Both the position numbers and the translations under genes were made by a program. The notes beneath the pieces are model-generated. The model was not told the DNA's origin. It was given only the letters and a program-made list of their open reading frames with translations, and ran no database searches. Shown piece after piece: positions 8,852 to 17,677 of a stretch of 64,000 nt of DNA. Numbering within the stretch: position 1 is the stretch's first letter; the number at the start of each line of letters is the position of its first letter. The stretch lies in NCBI GenBank assembly GCA_030456445.1, contig JAKDNM010000002.1:1-64000 (forward strand). The letters run 5' to 3'. Origin of the DNA: Hyphomicrobiales bacterium (GTDB lineage: Bacteria; Pseudomonadota; Alphaproteobacteria; Rhizobiales; Rhizobiaceae).

Positions 8852-10089
8852 TGCACACCTCCCGGCCAGGGCTGGCTCAGCGTGCGCAGCTTCTCGATAT
8901 CGAGCTTGGCGTAGATCCTGGTGCTGTCCGTGCTCTCGTGGCGGAGCAGCTGTCCGATCTCGTCGAAGCTTGCCCCTGAACGCAACAAGTCCGTCGCCAG
9001 GCTATGGCGAAACAGATGGGCGCCGTGATGGGCGTAGCCGTGAATGCCGGCGCGACCGAGGGCCTGTCTAGCGATCATTGTGATGGCGCAGCCGGATGTG
9101 AAACCGACGTGCGGCGCGAGCATCCGTAGGAATAGATGCCGGCTCGTCGAAGTGGGGCGCCCCTGGCGGAGATAAGAAACGACCGCTGCGCCGACATCCC
9201 GACGTAACGGCATGACCGCCTGGCGGCGCCCTTTGCCGTGAACCAGAATCTCGCCCGCGCGCCAGTCAATATCATCGAGTGTAAGGGCTACGACCTCGCC
9301 GGCCCTCAATCCCAGCTTGGCCAGGAGCATCAGGATGGCATAGTCGCGAAGGCCTATTGGTGTCGTTCGGTCGCAACTGTCGAGAACCTGCTGGATCTTC
9401 TGCGGTGGCATGAACGTGGGCAGCCCCGCAAGGCGCCAGCGGCGGATCGAAGGTACGCAGTCCGCCAAGGGGACCGCAATATGCCCCCGCAGATGCAGGT
9501 AACGCAGGAAAGCCCGCAGGCTCCAGCACATCGCCTTGCCACTGTCCGCGGCACCGTCGAGGGCATGGCGCTCGACATATCCGATGACAAGCTCCGGGTT
9601 GAGGGTCGCGAACTCGCATGGTCCCTCCAGATACGTCTCCTGCAGGAAGCGGCGCGCGAGCAGCGCGTGACGGTTGCTAGCGCTATGGGACAGGCCACGA
9701 TCATTGATGATGTAGGCTGAAAAGCCCTCAACGATCTGTTGTTGCTCGGTGAGCTCGACCGGCGGGGCGGCTGCGATCAATCCGTTGCCTCGCAAGGCCG
9801 AAAGTAAGCGCCGCAGAGCTGCGCGGTCTCCTGCGTTGATCTGCCAATGCTGAGATCGGTGGTCCAGGAACCGCTCGATGCTCGCTTCGTCTAGATGCTT
9901 GGGATCATGCCCGCCGCCGACATGCCAATCCATCAGGTCCCGAAACAAACTCAGTGAGCGCCATGTACACTGCCTGGTGAAACCCTCTTCCGACAAACGC
10001 GCTGCATAGACGCGCGAAAATTTGCCGTAGGGACCGTGGATCAGCTTCCGATAAAGCGTACTGCGTTGCAGATAATCACTTGCGTTCAT
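8848..10089 (-). CDS. RIT recombinase A (tyrosine recombinase)
   Basis: A 413-aa tyrosine recombinase. The start at 10089 (MNASDYLQ) is preferred over the track start at 10110 because AAGGAGAGG lies just upstream. Catalytic residues are visible: LGLRAGEVVALTL, HLFRHSLATDLL, LLRHESTDSTRIY. The box preceding the Tyr has RH instead of GH. First gene of the trio, so its leader (10090-10243), which carries the terminal palindromes, probably contains the promoter. Confidence 0.85.
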   Translation of the reverse strand: MNASDYLQRSTLYRKLIHGPYGKFSRVYAARLSEEGFTRQCTWRSLSLFRDLMDWHVGGGHDPKHLDEASIERFLDHRSQHWQINAGDRAALRRLLSALRGNGLIAAAPPVELTEQQQIVEGFSAYIINDRGLSHSASNRHALLARRFLQETYLEGPCEFATLNPELVIGYVERHALDGAADSGKAMCWSLRAFLRYLHLRGHIAVPLADCVPSIRRWRLAGLPTFMPPQKIQQVLDSCDRTTPIGLRDYAILMLLAKLGLRAGEVVALTLDDIDWRAGEILVHGKGRRQAVMPLRRDVGAAVVSYLRQGRPTSTSRHLFLRMLAPHVGFTSGCAITMIARQALGRAGIHGYAHHGAHLFRHSLATDLLRSGASFDEIGQLLRHESTDSTRIYAKLDIEKLRTLSQPWPGGVQ

Positions 10090-10130
10090 GTGTCCTCTCC
10101 TTCGCGTCAATTGCGACGGAGAGACCCTAA

Positions 10131-10243
10131 ACTATGCCGATCCAGCTACCGCTATATCTTGAAAACATTGGAGAAAAACTGCCCGCTCGGCATAGTTCGT
10201 CGTCCGGCATAAACGGCATTATGCCGCGCACGGCATAATGCCG
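10131..10243. repeat. RIT terminal palindromes (CGGCATA motif)
   Basis: ACTATGCCGA at 10131 is matched in inverse by TCGGCATAGT at 10187-10196, and two 13-bp palindromes, CGGCATTATGCCG (10214-10226) and CGGCATAATGCCG (10231-10243), follow. The same heptamer thus occurs at least six times in both orientations within 113 nt. These are probable recombinase binding sites at the element's end. Confidence 0.75.
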
Positions 10244-11732
10244 TCTGCAGCAAGGTGGCCAGCGTGGCCCATGTCCGTCCACCACCCTCGCTTCCGGCGA
10301 ATAGGCTGTTCTTTCTCGTAATTGTTTGGGGTCTGATCGCGCGTTCGACGATGTTGGAGTCGATTTCGATACGGCCGTCCTTCAGGAAGCGCTCCAGCGC
10401 CTCGCGCCGTGTGAGCGCGTAGCGGATCGCCTCGGCGGTTTTGGATTTTCCCGAGACCTTGGCCAGTTCCTTTTCCCAAAGGTCGAAGAGGCTGGCGACA
10501 ATGGCTGAGGACTTTACCTGGCGGAGTTCGGCGCGGGTGTCGGCGTCCATGCCGCGAACCTTGTCCTCTACCTTCCACAATTCGGCCATGGCGATAATTG
10601 AGGCCGTCGCCGCCTGCGAGACCCCACTGATGTGCAGATCGTAAAACTTGCGCCGAAGATGCGCCCAACAGCCTGCGAGCTGGATCGCCTCATTACTGCC
10701 GGCCTTGGCCCGCGCTTTGGCCAAGCTGGTGTAGGCCGTGTATCCATCGACCTGCAGGATGCCGCTGAATCCGGCGAGGTGACGCGCCACACACTCGGCA
10801 CCTCTGCTGTTTTCAAAACGATAGACAACCATTGGCGGGCTGGTTCCGCCATAAGGTCGATCATCGCGCGCGTAAGCCCAAAGCCATGCCTTGGTTGTTT
10901 TCCCTGAACCGGGCGCCAGTGTGGGCAAGGTCGTCTCGTCGGCAAAGACCCTTTCGCCTTCCTTGACCCGCTCGAGGATGTAATCGGCGCATATCTGAAG
11001 CTCGAAGCCCAGATGCCCCATCCATTGCGCCATCAAATTCCGGCTGACCTCGACGCCGTCGCGCAGATAGATCGCCTCCTGGCGATAAAGCGGAAGACCA
11101 TCGGCGTATTTCGAGACGGCGATATAGGCGAGCAGCCGCTCCGTCGGCAGGCCGCTTTCGATGATGTGCGCCGGCGCCAGAGCCTGGATCACGCCGTCAC
11201 GGCCCCGGAAAGCGTATTGGGGGCGGCGCGTCACGATGACCCGGAACTTCGGCGGCACGACGTCCAGCCGCTCGCAACGATCCTCGCCGATCAGAACCTT
11301 CTCCAGCCCCTCGCATTCGGCTGGGATTTCCGGCTCGATCACCTCCTCGATGCGTTCGAGGTGAGCGGCAAAACCCTTACGCGGACGTGGGGCACGCTTC
11401 GGCTTGTCTCCGGACGCACGATCGAGCTCGGTCTGAATCGCCGAAAGGCCGGTCTCGACTTCCTCGAAGGCAAAGGAGACCTGTTCATCGTTGACGGCCA
11501 AGCGCAGCCGCTCGGAACGCGTGCCATGTTGCGTGCGCTGCAGAACCTTCAGGATCGACGTGAGATTGGCGATCCGCTCGTTGGCGCTTTTCTCGACCGC
11601 CTCCAGCCGGGTGATCTCGGCCCCCGCTGCTGCAAGCCGGCTCTCGTTTTCGGCCTGCTCACGGACCATCGCGAGGACCATCGCCTTGAGCGCATCGACG
11701 TCATCCGGCAAGTCGGAAACGGGTAAAGCCAT
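10152..11732 (-). pseudogene. tnpC: IS66 TnpC transposase, C-terminus replaced by RIT DNA
   Basis: A 526-codon frame. The N-terminal leucine-zipper coiled coil, zinc-binding region and DDE transposase core are recognisable (KVDGYTAY-type VDGYTAYTSLAKA, SLFAGSEGGGRTWATLATLLQTA). After QTA the usual family tail of about 40 residues is absent; 30 codons read from the RIT palindromes instead, ending SNVFKI. The DDE core is probably intact but the protein is abnormal. Insertion of the RIT element into tnpC is the simplest explanation. Confidence 0.8.
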
Positions 11733-11808
11733 GGCAAGGAATAGAGCACAGAAACAGCCGTTTTCCCAACCATTACAGCCACATGATTCATCTTGCCGCA
11801 GGCCGGTT

Positions 11809-12153
11809 TCAGCCCGTCAGCAACGGTCGCCGGACCCTGGCCGGACGGATCCTTTTCCAATCCATTCCGGCCAGAAGCGCCATCAGTTGCGAATGGTCGA
11901 GACGCACGCGCGCCGCCGATATGCCCGGCCAGCAGAAGCTGTTCTCTTCCAGGGTTTTCGAATAAAGGCAGACCCCGCTGCCGTCCCACCACACGATGCG
12001 AACCCGGTCCGCACGCTTCGAACGGAATACGTGAAGCGCCCCGGAGAATGGGTCCAGGCCGCCATCCCGGACCAGCGCCATCAACGATGCGGCTCCCTTG
12101 CGGAAGTCGACCGGCTGGCACGACACGTAAACCACCACGCCGGAAGCGATCAT
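11809..12153 (-). CDS. tnpB: IS66 accessory protein TnpB
   Basis: A 114-aa protein with the family signature VYVSCQPVDFRKGAASLMALV and FRSKRADRVRIVWWDGSGVCLYSK. It is required for transposition of IS66 elements, though its biochemical role is unclear. The start codon overlaps the tnpA stop by 4 nt. Length is typical. Confidence 0.9.
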   Translation of the reverse strand: MIASGVVVYVSCQPVDFRKGAASLMALVRDGGLDPFSGALHVFRSKRADRVRIVWWDGSGVCLYSKTLEENSFCWPGISAARVRLDHSQLMALLAGMDWKRIRPARVRRPLLTG

Positions 12154-12557
12154 GCCTTGCGAACCGCGCGGATGATCCTCGCCAGGCGATCGGGATCAAC
12201 ATCGCCGCCGGCGCGCACCACTGCATCGCCGATGACGATTTCCACCGTGTCGCTGCCCACCGCTTCAAAGCGCGTGAACTTCACCGGCTTGCTTGCTCCC
12301 TCCGACAGTGGCGCAACCATGCCCGACGAAAGCGCCTTGCGGCGCCACGCATAGAGCTGCGAGGGATCCAGCCTCTCGGAACGCGCAACCGCCGACACAT
12401 TGCCACCTGGCGAAAACGCTTCGGCGACAAGCTGTGCCTTCTCTTCGTCCGACCGATGGCGCGGCTTGCGTCGGGACGGCACAGGCTCCGCCGTCAAAAT
12501 CTCGAATGTTCGATGATGGCTCATACTGTCGCTCATAGGATTCTCCGCATGATTCAT
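12150..12557 (-). CDS. tnpA: IS66 accessory protein TnpA (HTH)
   Basis: A 135-aa protein of the IS66 Orf1 / transposase-8-like group. The helix-turn-helix segment EEKAQLVAEAFSPGGNVSAVARSERLDPSQLYAWRRKA is typical and binds DNA in related elements. It lies just inside the IS end at 12613 and is overlapped by tnpB. Confidence 0.88.
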   Translation of the reverse strand: MNHAENPMSDSMSHHRTFEILTAEPVPSRRKPRHRSDEEKAQLVAEAFSPGGNVSAVARSERLDPSQLYAWRRKALSSGMVAPLSEGASKPVKFTRFEAVGSDTVEIVIGDAVVRAGGDVDPDRLARIIRAVRKA

Positions 12558-12587
12558 GCTGAAAATGAGCGATCAACCGCCTGCACG

Positions 12588-13262
12588 CTACGTGGGGATG
12601 CCTATGCGCTTACCCTTGAGGGTAACGTTATGAGCATAGACCATGCTCGACAGCAGTTCAGCCTCCGGCCCCGAGATCGCACCCTCCTCCGGAGCCTGAA
12701 CAATGATTGCGGCCAGTTCCCTGCGGGTCAGGTTCTCGGGGCCATCGGGAGAAAGCCTGTCGGTCACGGCTCGGGTCAGCATCAGGACAGGAGTCATGAT
12801 TTTGATCAGATAGAACAGAGTGTGGCCGACATACGGTGCCAACGTCGCCGAGTGGGTTGCCGCGAACGTCTTGGGAGCGATCTCGGAAAGCACCAGGAGG
12901 AGGATAGTCAGCAGAACCGAGACAACGCCGACGGCCGCGTCGCCGAACAGGCGTGCCGCCTGGACACCCGCAAAGCCGGCGCCGATCGTCCCGGCTAGCG
13001 TATTGACGGTTACTATGGCGCTGATCGCGTCGTTCATGCGGTCGTGTCTGATTTCGGACAACCTGGCGGCACCCTTTTCACCCTTCCTTGCTTCGATATT
13101 GGTAGAGCTTTCAGAATCCGGTCCGGCAAAATACCAGCCGGCCATCACAGAACCGTCTTTCAGAAGGAGTACACCATCGTCGACAAGCCCCGCGTAAGGG
13201 ACGAGGTCGGCGAACGACGGGCGTGAATTGCGGAACTGCCGGAGCGCTACCATGAGCGTCAC
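12588..13262 (-). pseudogene. Chimera: TrbE N-terminus fused to a CNNM (DUF21) membrane domain
   Basis: The first about 55 codons (FADLVPYAGLVDDGVLLLKDGSVMAGWYF) are the start of TrbE/VirB4-type conjugation ATPase, in its normal place after trbD with a GTGA overlap. From about GEKGAARLSEIRHDRMNDAISAIV the frame continues as a CNNM transporter domain (TVNTLAGTIGAGFAG, LVLSEIAPKTFAATH) with several membrane spans. The last codons come from the IS66 end. All ATPase motifs of TrbE are absent, and the CNNM part lacks its first helix and CBS domains. The fusion is in frame and could still be translated. Confidence 0.8.
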
Positions 13263-13558
13263 TGCCTACGCCACGGCGAGGACGTCGGCCGATAGTTAGG
13301 TCGATATCCTATGTGCCGAAGGTAGACTCTTCGCATCATCGGATCCGCCTTGGCCATCATGCGTAGGGCGGCAACAACGCCGATCCACACGGCAATTCCG
13401 AACAGGGCGGAGAACCATGTCAGGACTACGAAAATCAGGATGATCGCAGCGAGGCCGGTGAGAAGAACCAGCTCTCGGTCTGCCCCCATCAATAGGTTCG
13501 GACGCGACAGTGCACGATGGATGCGTGATCCCAGAAGAGGTGTTCCGGCTTCAGGCAT
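13259..13558 (-). CDS. trbD: TrbD, conjugal transfer protein
   Basis: A 99-aa VirB3-like inner-membrane protein with two adjacent hydrophobic segments ([39 protein letters not shown]) and the tail [18 protein letters not shown]. The internal ATG at 13558 is used because it overlaps the trbC end and removes a non-homologous Arg-rich extension. Part of the trbBCDE order of type IV secretion systems. Confidence 0.9.
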   Translation of the reverse strand: MPEAGTPLLGSRIHRALSRPNLLMGADRELVLLTGLAAIILIFVVLTWFSALFGIAVWIGVVAALRMMAKADPMMRRVYLRHIGYRPNYRPTSSPWRRQ

Positions 13559-13919
13559 CCGGCCACTCCCCTGCCCCCGGCGTCGCGGTTGAGGCGACAC
13601 CACCGATCGAGGCACCGGATGCCCCGAACAAACCGACAATCTGCGTTGCGCCAAGTAGGATGCCGGCGACCAGAACGACGTACATGAGACGGCGCGCGAA
13701 ATCGTTCAGCTCGCCGCCAAAAATCAGCATTCCACCAGCGACGGCCACAGCCGCCAAAGCAATGAATCCCGCTACCGGCCCGGTGATCGATTGCTGGATT
13801 TGCTGAAGAGGGCCTTCCCACGGCAGTCCGCCGCCGCCCCCCGCCGCGATAGCTGGTCCCACCATGATCGACAGTGCGATAAATGCCAAAGCCAATGACG
13901 TTGTTCGGCTATGCCTCAT
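13551..13919 (-). CDS. trbC: TrbC, pilin-like conjugal transfer protein
   Basis: A 122-aa VirB2-type pilin precursor. The start at 13919 ([13 protein letters not shown]) gives a signal sequence cleaved near [13 protein letters not shown], followed by two hydrophobic segments ([39 protein letters not shown]). Overlaps trbB by 11 nt and trbD by 8 nt, as in compact trb operons. Confidence 0.9.
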   Translation of the reverse strand: MRHSRTTSLALAFIALSIMVGPAIAAGGGGGLPWEGPLQQIQQSITGPVAGFIALAAVAVAGGMLIFGGELNDFARRLMYVVLVAGILLGATQIVGLFGASGASIGGVASTATPGAGEWPDA

Positions 13920-14877
13920 GACAGGCCCCCTCTCCGGAATAGGTCTCAATCTGGTACTGACCGCCTGAAAAGCTTTCGACGTGGATCACTTCGCCGATAC
14001 GCCGGCCTTTCGGTGTGCGCTCTATCGAGATCACGAGATCGACCGCCTCCCCGATGACCTCGCGCATCGGCTGCTGACTTGCCTCGGCAGTGAGTTGCTC
14101 GAGACGGCGCAAAGCCGAGCTGGCGCTGTTGGCGTGGATCGTTGTGATGCCACCGGGATGGCCCGTGTTCCATGCTTTGAGGAGGGTAAGAGCCGCGCCG
14201 TCTCGAACCTCGCCGACTATGATACGGTCGGGACGTAGGCGCATGGTGGACTTAAGCAGCCGCGCCATGTCGACCATGTCCGTGGTGTGAAGAGAGACTG
14301 CGTTTTCTGCCGCACATTGAATTTCGGCGGTGTCCTCCAGGATCACCAGGCGATGTTCCGGGGACGTGCGGACCATCTCGGCGATTACCGCGTTGGCTAG
14401 CGTGGTCTTGCCCGATCCGGTGCCGCCGGACACGACGATATTCAGTCGCGCATCAATCGCATTGCGGATCAACTCCGCCTGCTTCGCAGTCATCACGGAA
14501 CTACGAACGTAGTCCTCCAAAGGGATCAGCCTCGAGGCCCGTTTCCGGATAGTGAAGCTCGGAGCGCTGACCACTGGCGGCAGCAACCCCTCGAAGCGAT
14601 GACCGCCTATTGGCAATTCACCGGATACGATTGGCTGATCCTCGTCTGCTTCGGTCTGGAGAGCGTGCGCGACGCTCCCGATAATAATCTCCGCCGCTCC
14701 GGGCTGGAGACCGCCCATAGTATCGATGCTCTGCCCCAACCTCTCAACGAATAGCTTGCCGTCTGGGTTGAGCATGATCTCAACGACCGAGATGTCCTCG
14801 AGTGCCGAACAGATCGCGTCGCCCAGTGCGTCCTGCAGTTTGCGAACAAGCCGAGGATGGGATCGCAGGGAGTTCAT
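13909..14877 (-). CDS. trbB: TrbB, VirB11-type conjugation ATPase
   Basis: A 322-aa cytoplasmic hexameric ATPase that powers pilus assembly and DNA transfer. Walker [15 protein letters not shown], the Asp box [10 protein letters not shown], Walker B-like [27 protein letters not shown] and the His box are all present. First gene of the trb operon, transcribed away from repA. In Ti-type plasmids traI precedes trbB; no traI is seen here. Confidence 0.93.
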   Translation of the reverse strand: MNSLRSHPRLVRKLQDALGDAICSALEDISVVEIMLNPDGKLFVERLGQSIDTMGGLQPGAAEIIIGSVAHALQTEADEDQPIVSGELPIGGHRFEGLLPPVVSAPSFTIRKRASRLIPLEDYVRSSVMTAKQAELIRNAIDARLNIVVSGGTGSGKTTLANAVIAEMVRTSPEHRLVILEDTAEIQCAAENAVSLHTTDMVDMARLLKSTMRLRPDRIIVGEVRDGAALTLLKAWNTGHPGGITTIHANSASSALRRLEQLTAEASQQPMREVIGEAVDLVISIERTPKGRRIGEVIHVESFSGGQYQIETYSGEGACHEA

Positions 14878-15019
14878 GGCTGCCGCCCCGTCCCATGGGT
14901 GTTCGATTCACTCAGTGAGGTATCCGCTTCTCTAGGGAATGATCGGGACTGGAACATTTGGAGAGTTTCGCTCGAGTGCTGGTCGGGCGAACAGATCATG
15001 GACTGCGGACTGTCGTCAG

Positions 15020-15135
15020 CCCGGCATAAATGCCGGGTCGGACACCTATGTGGTCCGGCTCAGATACTCGGAGCGGTTTGATTGTGACCCTGTGAAGCAA
15101 GAACCGCAGGCGTCGACCCCGCATTTATGCCGGGG
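15020..15135. repeat. Pair of inverted CCGGCATAAATGC palindromes
   Basis: CCCGGCATAAATGCCGGG lies at 15020-15037 and an inverse, slightly decayed copy (CCCCGCATTTATGCCGGGG) at 15117-15135. Each can form a hairpin and the two can pair with each other. They resemble the short dispersed palindromic repeats of rhizobial genomes. Confidence 0.55.
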
Positions 15136-15214
15136 TGACCGAAGCCGGTGAGTCGGCTCTGCTACGGTCGGCGCGCTGCCGCCCACGTTGAAAGGCCGCC
15201 CAGTGCGCGCGAGC

Positions 15215-15230
15215 GTTGTCAGCTGACAAT
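15215..15230. promoter_or_regulatory. parS-like palindrome upstream of repA
   Basis: GTTGTCAGCTGACAAT fits the GTTNNNNGCNNNNAAC centromere consensus of repABC replicons except for the last base. A matching copy lies after repB. Probable RepB binding site for plasmid partition. Confidence 0.7.
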
Positions 15231-15377
15231 ATCGGAAAATGGCAAGGAAAACAGTGAAGTAAGCCCAACAGGGTGGGCTGTTAAGAAAGCGTTAACCCAA
15301 TATTCCTTGACCCACACACAGGAGTCAGATCAATTTGCGGAAATTTACACGATTGGCTCAGTTTTGCGACTTTCACG

Positions 15378-16595
15378 ATGAAGCCCACCGCAGGCGAACA
15401 TTCACGACCCAAAGGAACCCAGGCGTTCGATGAAACGATCTGGGAAGACTCGCAGGCATTGGGGTCCCAACTTCAAGTGCTGCGCGAGCGCCTATTCCCT
15501 CCGGAGGCCAAGAAAGAGCTCCGATCATTTTCAACGGCCGAGACAGCAAAGCTCATCGGCGTTACCGACAGCTATATCAGGAATCTGGCAACGGTCGAAG
15601 ATGGCCCGGTGCCCGAAAAGGCGAACAATGGCCGCCGGCGCTACACGCTAGAGCAGGTTCATGAGTTGCGCCACCACCTAACTAAGGGCAAGACCTCCTA
15701 TGTGCCTTGGCGCAAGGGTGATGAACACCTACAGGTCATCGCCGTTACGAATTTCAAAGGCGGCTCCGGCAAAACCACTACCGCGACGCACTTGGCGCAG
15801 TACCTTGCGCTTCATGGCTACCGGGTCCTTGCTGTCGACCTGGACCCGCAGGCGTCCATGTCGGCTTTATTCGGCTACCAGCCGGAATTCGACGTCGCCG
15901 ATAATCAGACGCTCTATGGCGCGATCCGTTACGACGACGAGCGCGGGCCGCTCTCCGAAATCGTGCGTAAGACGTATTTCGCTGGTCTCGACCTCATTCC
16001 CGGCAACCTCGAACTGCACGAATTCGAACATGACACCCCGCGGATTTTGGCGAGTGGCACGCGAGACGATGACGGCCTGTTCTTCATGCGGGTGGCCACC
16101 GCGTTGCACAGTGTGGCGGACGACTATGATGTGGTTGTGATCGACTGCCCTCCGCAGCTTGGCTTTTTGACTATGTCGGCCCTATGCGCTGCAAGCGCTG
16201 TCCTCATTACCGTGCATCCACAGATGCTCGACGTGGCATCTATGAACCAGTTTCTGGCGATGACGTCGCAATTGCTAGCTGTCGTGCGCGATAATGGCGG
16301 GAACCTCGACTATGACTGGATGCGCTACCTGGTTACACGCCACGAGCCAAATGACGGCCCGCAAAACCAGATCGTGGCCTTCATGCGCAATCTGTTTGGG
16401 GAGCGAGTGCTCACGCCGATGATGGTCAAATCGACCGCCATCTCGGATGCTGGTCTGTCAAAGCAGACGATCTATGAAGCACCCCGCGAGTCCATGCACC
16501 GACAAACCTATGATCGTGCGATTGAATCTATGGATTCAGTGAACGGCGATGTCGAGAAACTGATCCAGAACGCTTGGGGGAGGGTGCCCAAATGA
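15378..16595 (+). CDS. repA: RepA, ParA-type partition ATPase
   Basis: A 405-aa protein. The N-terminal part has an HTH region (FSTAETAKLIGVTDSYIRNLA) used for repABC autorepression; the deviant Walker A VTNFKGGSGKTTTATHLAQYL, the VDLDPQASMSALFG box and VVIDCPPQLGFLTM mark a ParA ATPase. It segregates the replicon with RepB on parS. Its stop overlaps the repB start (ATGA). Confidence 0.95.
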   Translation: MKPTAGEHSRPKGTQAFDETIWEDSQALGSQLQVLRERLFPPEAKKELRSFSTAETAKLIGVTDSYIRNLATVEDGPVPEKANNGRRRYTLEQVHELRHHLTKGKTSYVPWRKGDEHLQVIAVTNFKGGSGKTTTATHLAQYLALHGYRVLAVDLDPQASMSALFGYQPEFDVADNQTLYGAIRYDDERGPLSEIVRKTYFAGLDLIPGNLELHEFEHDTPRILASGTRDDDGLFFMRVATALHSVADDYDVVVIDCPPQLGFLTMSALCAASAVLITVHPQMLDVASMNQFLAMTSQLLAVVRDNGGNLDYDWMRYLVTRHEPNDGPQNQIVAFMRNLFGERVLTPMMVKSTAISDAGLSKQTIYEAPRESMHRQTYDRAIESMDSVNGDVEKLIQNAWGRVPK

Positions 16596-17605
16596 AGAAA
16601 GCGGATGGCAGGGGCAAAGACATCCTTCAGGGTCTGGTGGCCGCTGGCAAGCCAGTGCGGCCAGCCGACGGTACGTTGCCGCAAACTCGACCATCGGGTG
16701 CGATAAAGGCGATGAGCCTCGGTCTCGATCGACTTTCGGCCGAAGCAGCCCAGGCCAAAACTCTTCGCGAGGAGTTGGACAGCCGCGAGACGACCCAAGA
16801 CCTCGATCCGAACCTTTTCAATCCGTCAATCGTCTCGGATCGGATCCCGTCGACAACCGATAGCCGTTTTCAGGAACTGAAAGTCGCGATCGCTGCGAAT
16901 GGCCAGCAGATCCCGATCATAGCTCGGCCGCATCCGACCGACGACGGCCGTTATCAGATCGCCGCGGGGCACCGCCGCTGGCGGGTGGCCCAGGAACTAG
17001 GCACCAGCCTCAAGGCGATCATCCGCAAGCTCTCCGATCAGGAAATGGTGGTCCTGCAGGGTCAGGAGAATGGCCCGCGGGAGGACCTGACCTTCATTGA
17101 GCGTGCTCGATTCGCCATGCAGATGGAGGGTCACGGTTTCGACCGCGACACGCTCTCCGCCGCGCTTAGCGTCGACAAGCCGGAGATATCGCGCTTGCTG
17201 ACGGTAGGGCAGGCGCTCGGCGAGGAATTGATTGTTGCCATTGGCCCGGCGCCAAGGGTCGGCCGGCCCAGATGGCTTCAACTTGTAAAAGGGCTAGAAC
17301 AGCAGGGCGCGCGCGGTCAGTTGAGCGCGTTGCGGGAGTCGTCGGGCTTCCAGAGCGCTGACAGTGATCAGCGGTTCTCGCTCGCTTTGCAGGCAGTCGG
17401 CCCGGCCAAGCGGATTGCCAAGCGCCGGCCCGTATCATTAGACCGCGTGGCTTGGGTCGAGAAGAAGGGCGGCAACATTCGCCTTGTCTCAGACAATGCC
17501 AATTTCGCCAATTTTCTCCAGCGTCGGTTCCCTGAGCTCCTTGAGGAGTTCAGGGGCAGCCCTGAGGCCAAATCAGACAAGAAGTCGAAAGGAGCAACGG
17601 ATTGA
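16592..17605 (+). CDS. repB: RepB, ParB-type centromere-binding protein
   Basis: The start at 16592 overlaps the repA stop, giving 337 aa; the six codons before it in the track are not needed. A ParB N-terminal domain (QIPIIARPHPTDDGRYQIAAGHRRWR), the ENGPREDLTFIERARF motif and a central HTH (DTLSAALSVDKPEISRLLTVGQAL) are clear. It should bind the two parS-like palindromes that flank repA-repB. Confidence 0.95.
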   Translation: MKKADGRGKDILQGLVAAGKPVRPADGTLPQTRPSGAIKAMSLGLDRLSAEAAQAKTLREELDSRETTQDLDPNLFNPSIVSDRIPSTTDSRFQELKVAIAANGQQIPIIARPHPTDDGRYQIAAGHRRWRVAQELGTSLKAIIRKLSDQEMVVLQGQENGPREDLTFIERARFAMQMEGHGFDRDTLSAALSVDKPEISRLLTVGQALGEELIVAIGPAPRVGRPRWLQLVKGLEQQGARGQLSALRESSGFQSADSDQRFSLALQAVGPAKRIAKRRPVSLDRVAWVEKKGGNIRLVSDNANFANFLQRRFPELLEEFRGSPEAKSDKKSKGATD

Positions 17606-17626
17606 AAAATAGACGCTTTTAGGAAA

Positions 17627-17642
17627 ATTGTCAGCTGACAAT
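17627..17642. promoter_or_regulatory. parS-like palindrome in the repB-repC gap
   Basis: ATTGTCAGCTGACAAT is a perfect 16-bp palindrome 22 nt after repB, sharing its 14-bp core with the copy before repA. Likely RepB binding site. Confidence 0.7.
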
Positions 17643-17677
17643 CGCCAGCTAGTAGCGTCACAGAGAAACCCGAGCAA

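Larger units (their letters stand above)
7371..10243 (-). mobile_element. RIT element (recombinases in trio), left end lost
   Basis: Three tyrosine recombinase genes lie in tandem, same strand, each overlapping the next by 4 nt. That is the defining structure of RIT elements. The gene order and sizes (about 413, 307 and a truncated third) fit ritA-ritB-ritC. The right end is marked by CGGCATA palindromes ending at 10243, exactly where IS66 tnpC homology resumes. The left end was removed at the 188-bp inverted-repeat element, with the 3' part of the third gene. Confidence 0.8.
10244..12613 (-). mobile_element. IS66-family insertion sequence, interrupted by the RIT element
   Basis: The tnpA-tnpB-tnpC gene order is diagnostic of IS66. 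The outer end at 12613 reads inward GTAAGCGCATAGG, matching the GTAAGCG terminal repeat of this family. The other end is missing: tnpC loses homology at 10243 where RIT palindromes begin, and no GTAAGCG terminus is found beyond the RIT. Target duplications therefore cannot be checked. Confidence 0.85.
14878..15377. other. Divergent trbB-repA intergenic region
   Basis: Five hundred nt without a credible gene. It must hold the divergent promoters of trb and repABC. It contains two related GCATAAATGC palindromes and a parS-like palindrome, annotated separately, and becomes AT-richer toward repA. Confidence 0.6.

Noticed and set aside
9800-9830. GTAAGCG at about 9803 as the missing IS66 end
   Set aside because: It lies inside the coding sequence of ritA and no IS66 sequence adjoins it; a seven-base match by chance.
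7928-10089. Possible integron or XerCD integrase interpretation of the tyrosine recombinases
   Set aside because: Three overlapping co-directional recombinases without cassette array or attC sites fit a RIT element better.
12601-12640. GCTTACCCTTGAGGGTAACG as a regulatory palindrome
   Set aside because: GCGCTTAC is explained as the IS66 terminal repeat; the short CCCTTGAGGG symmetry just outside it lies within the CNNM coding frame.
14878-15377. oriT for conjugation next to trbB
   Set aside because: No relaxase gene or nic-like sequence could be recognised; the palindromes are better seen as parS-like and REP-like.
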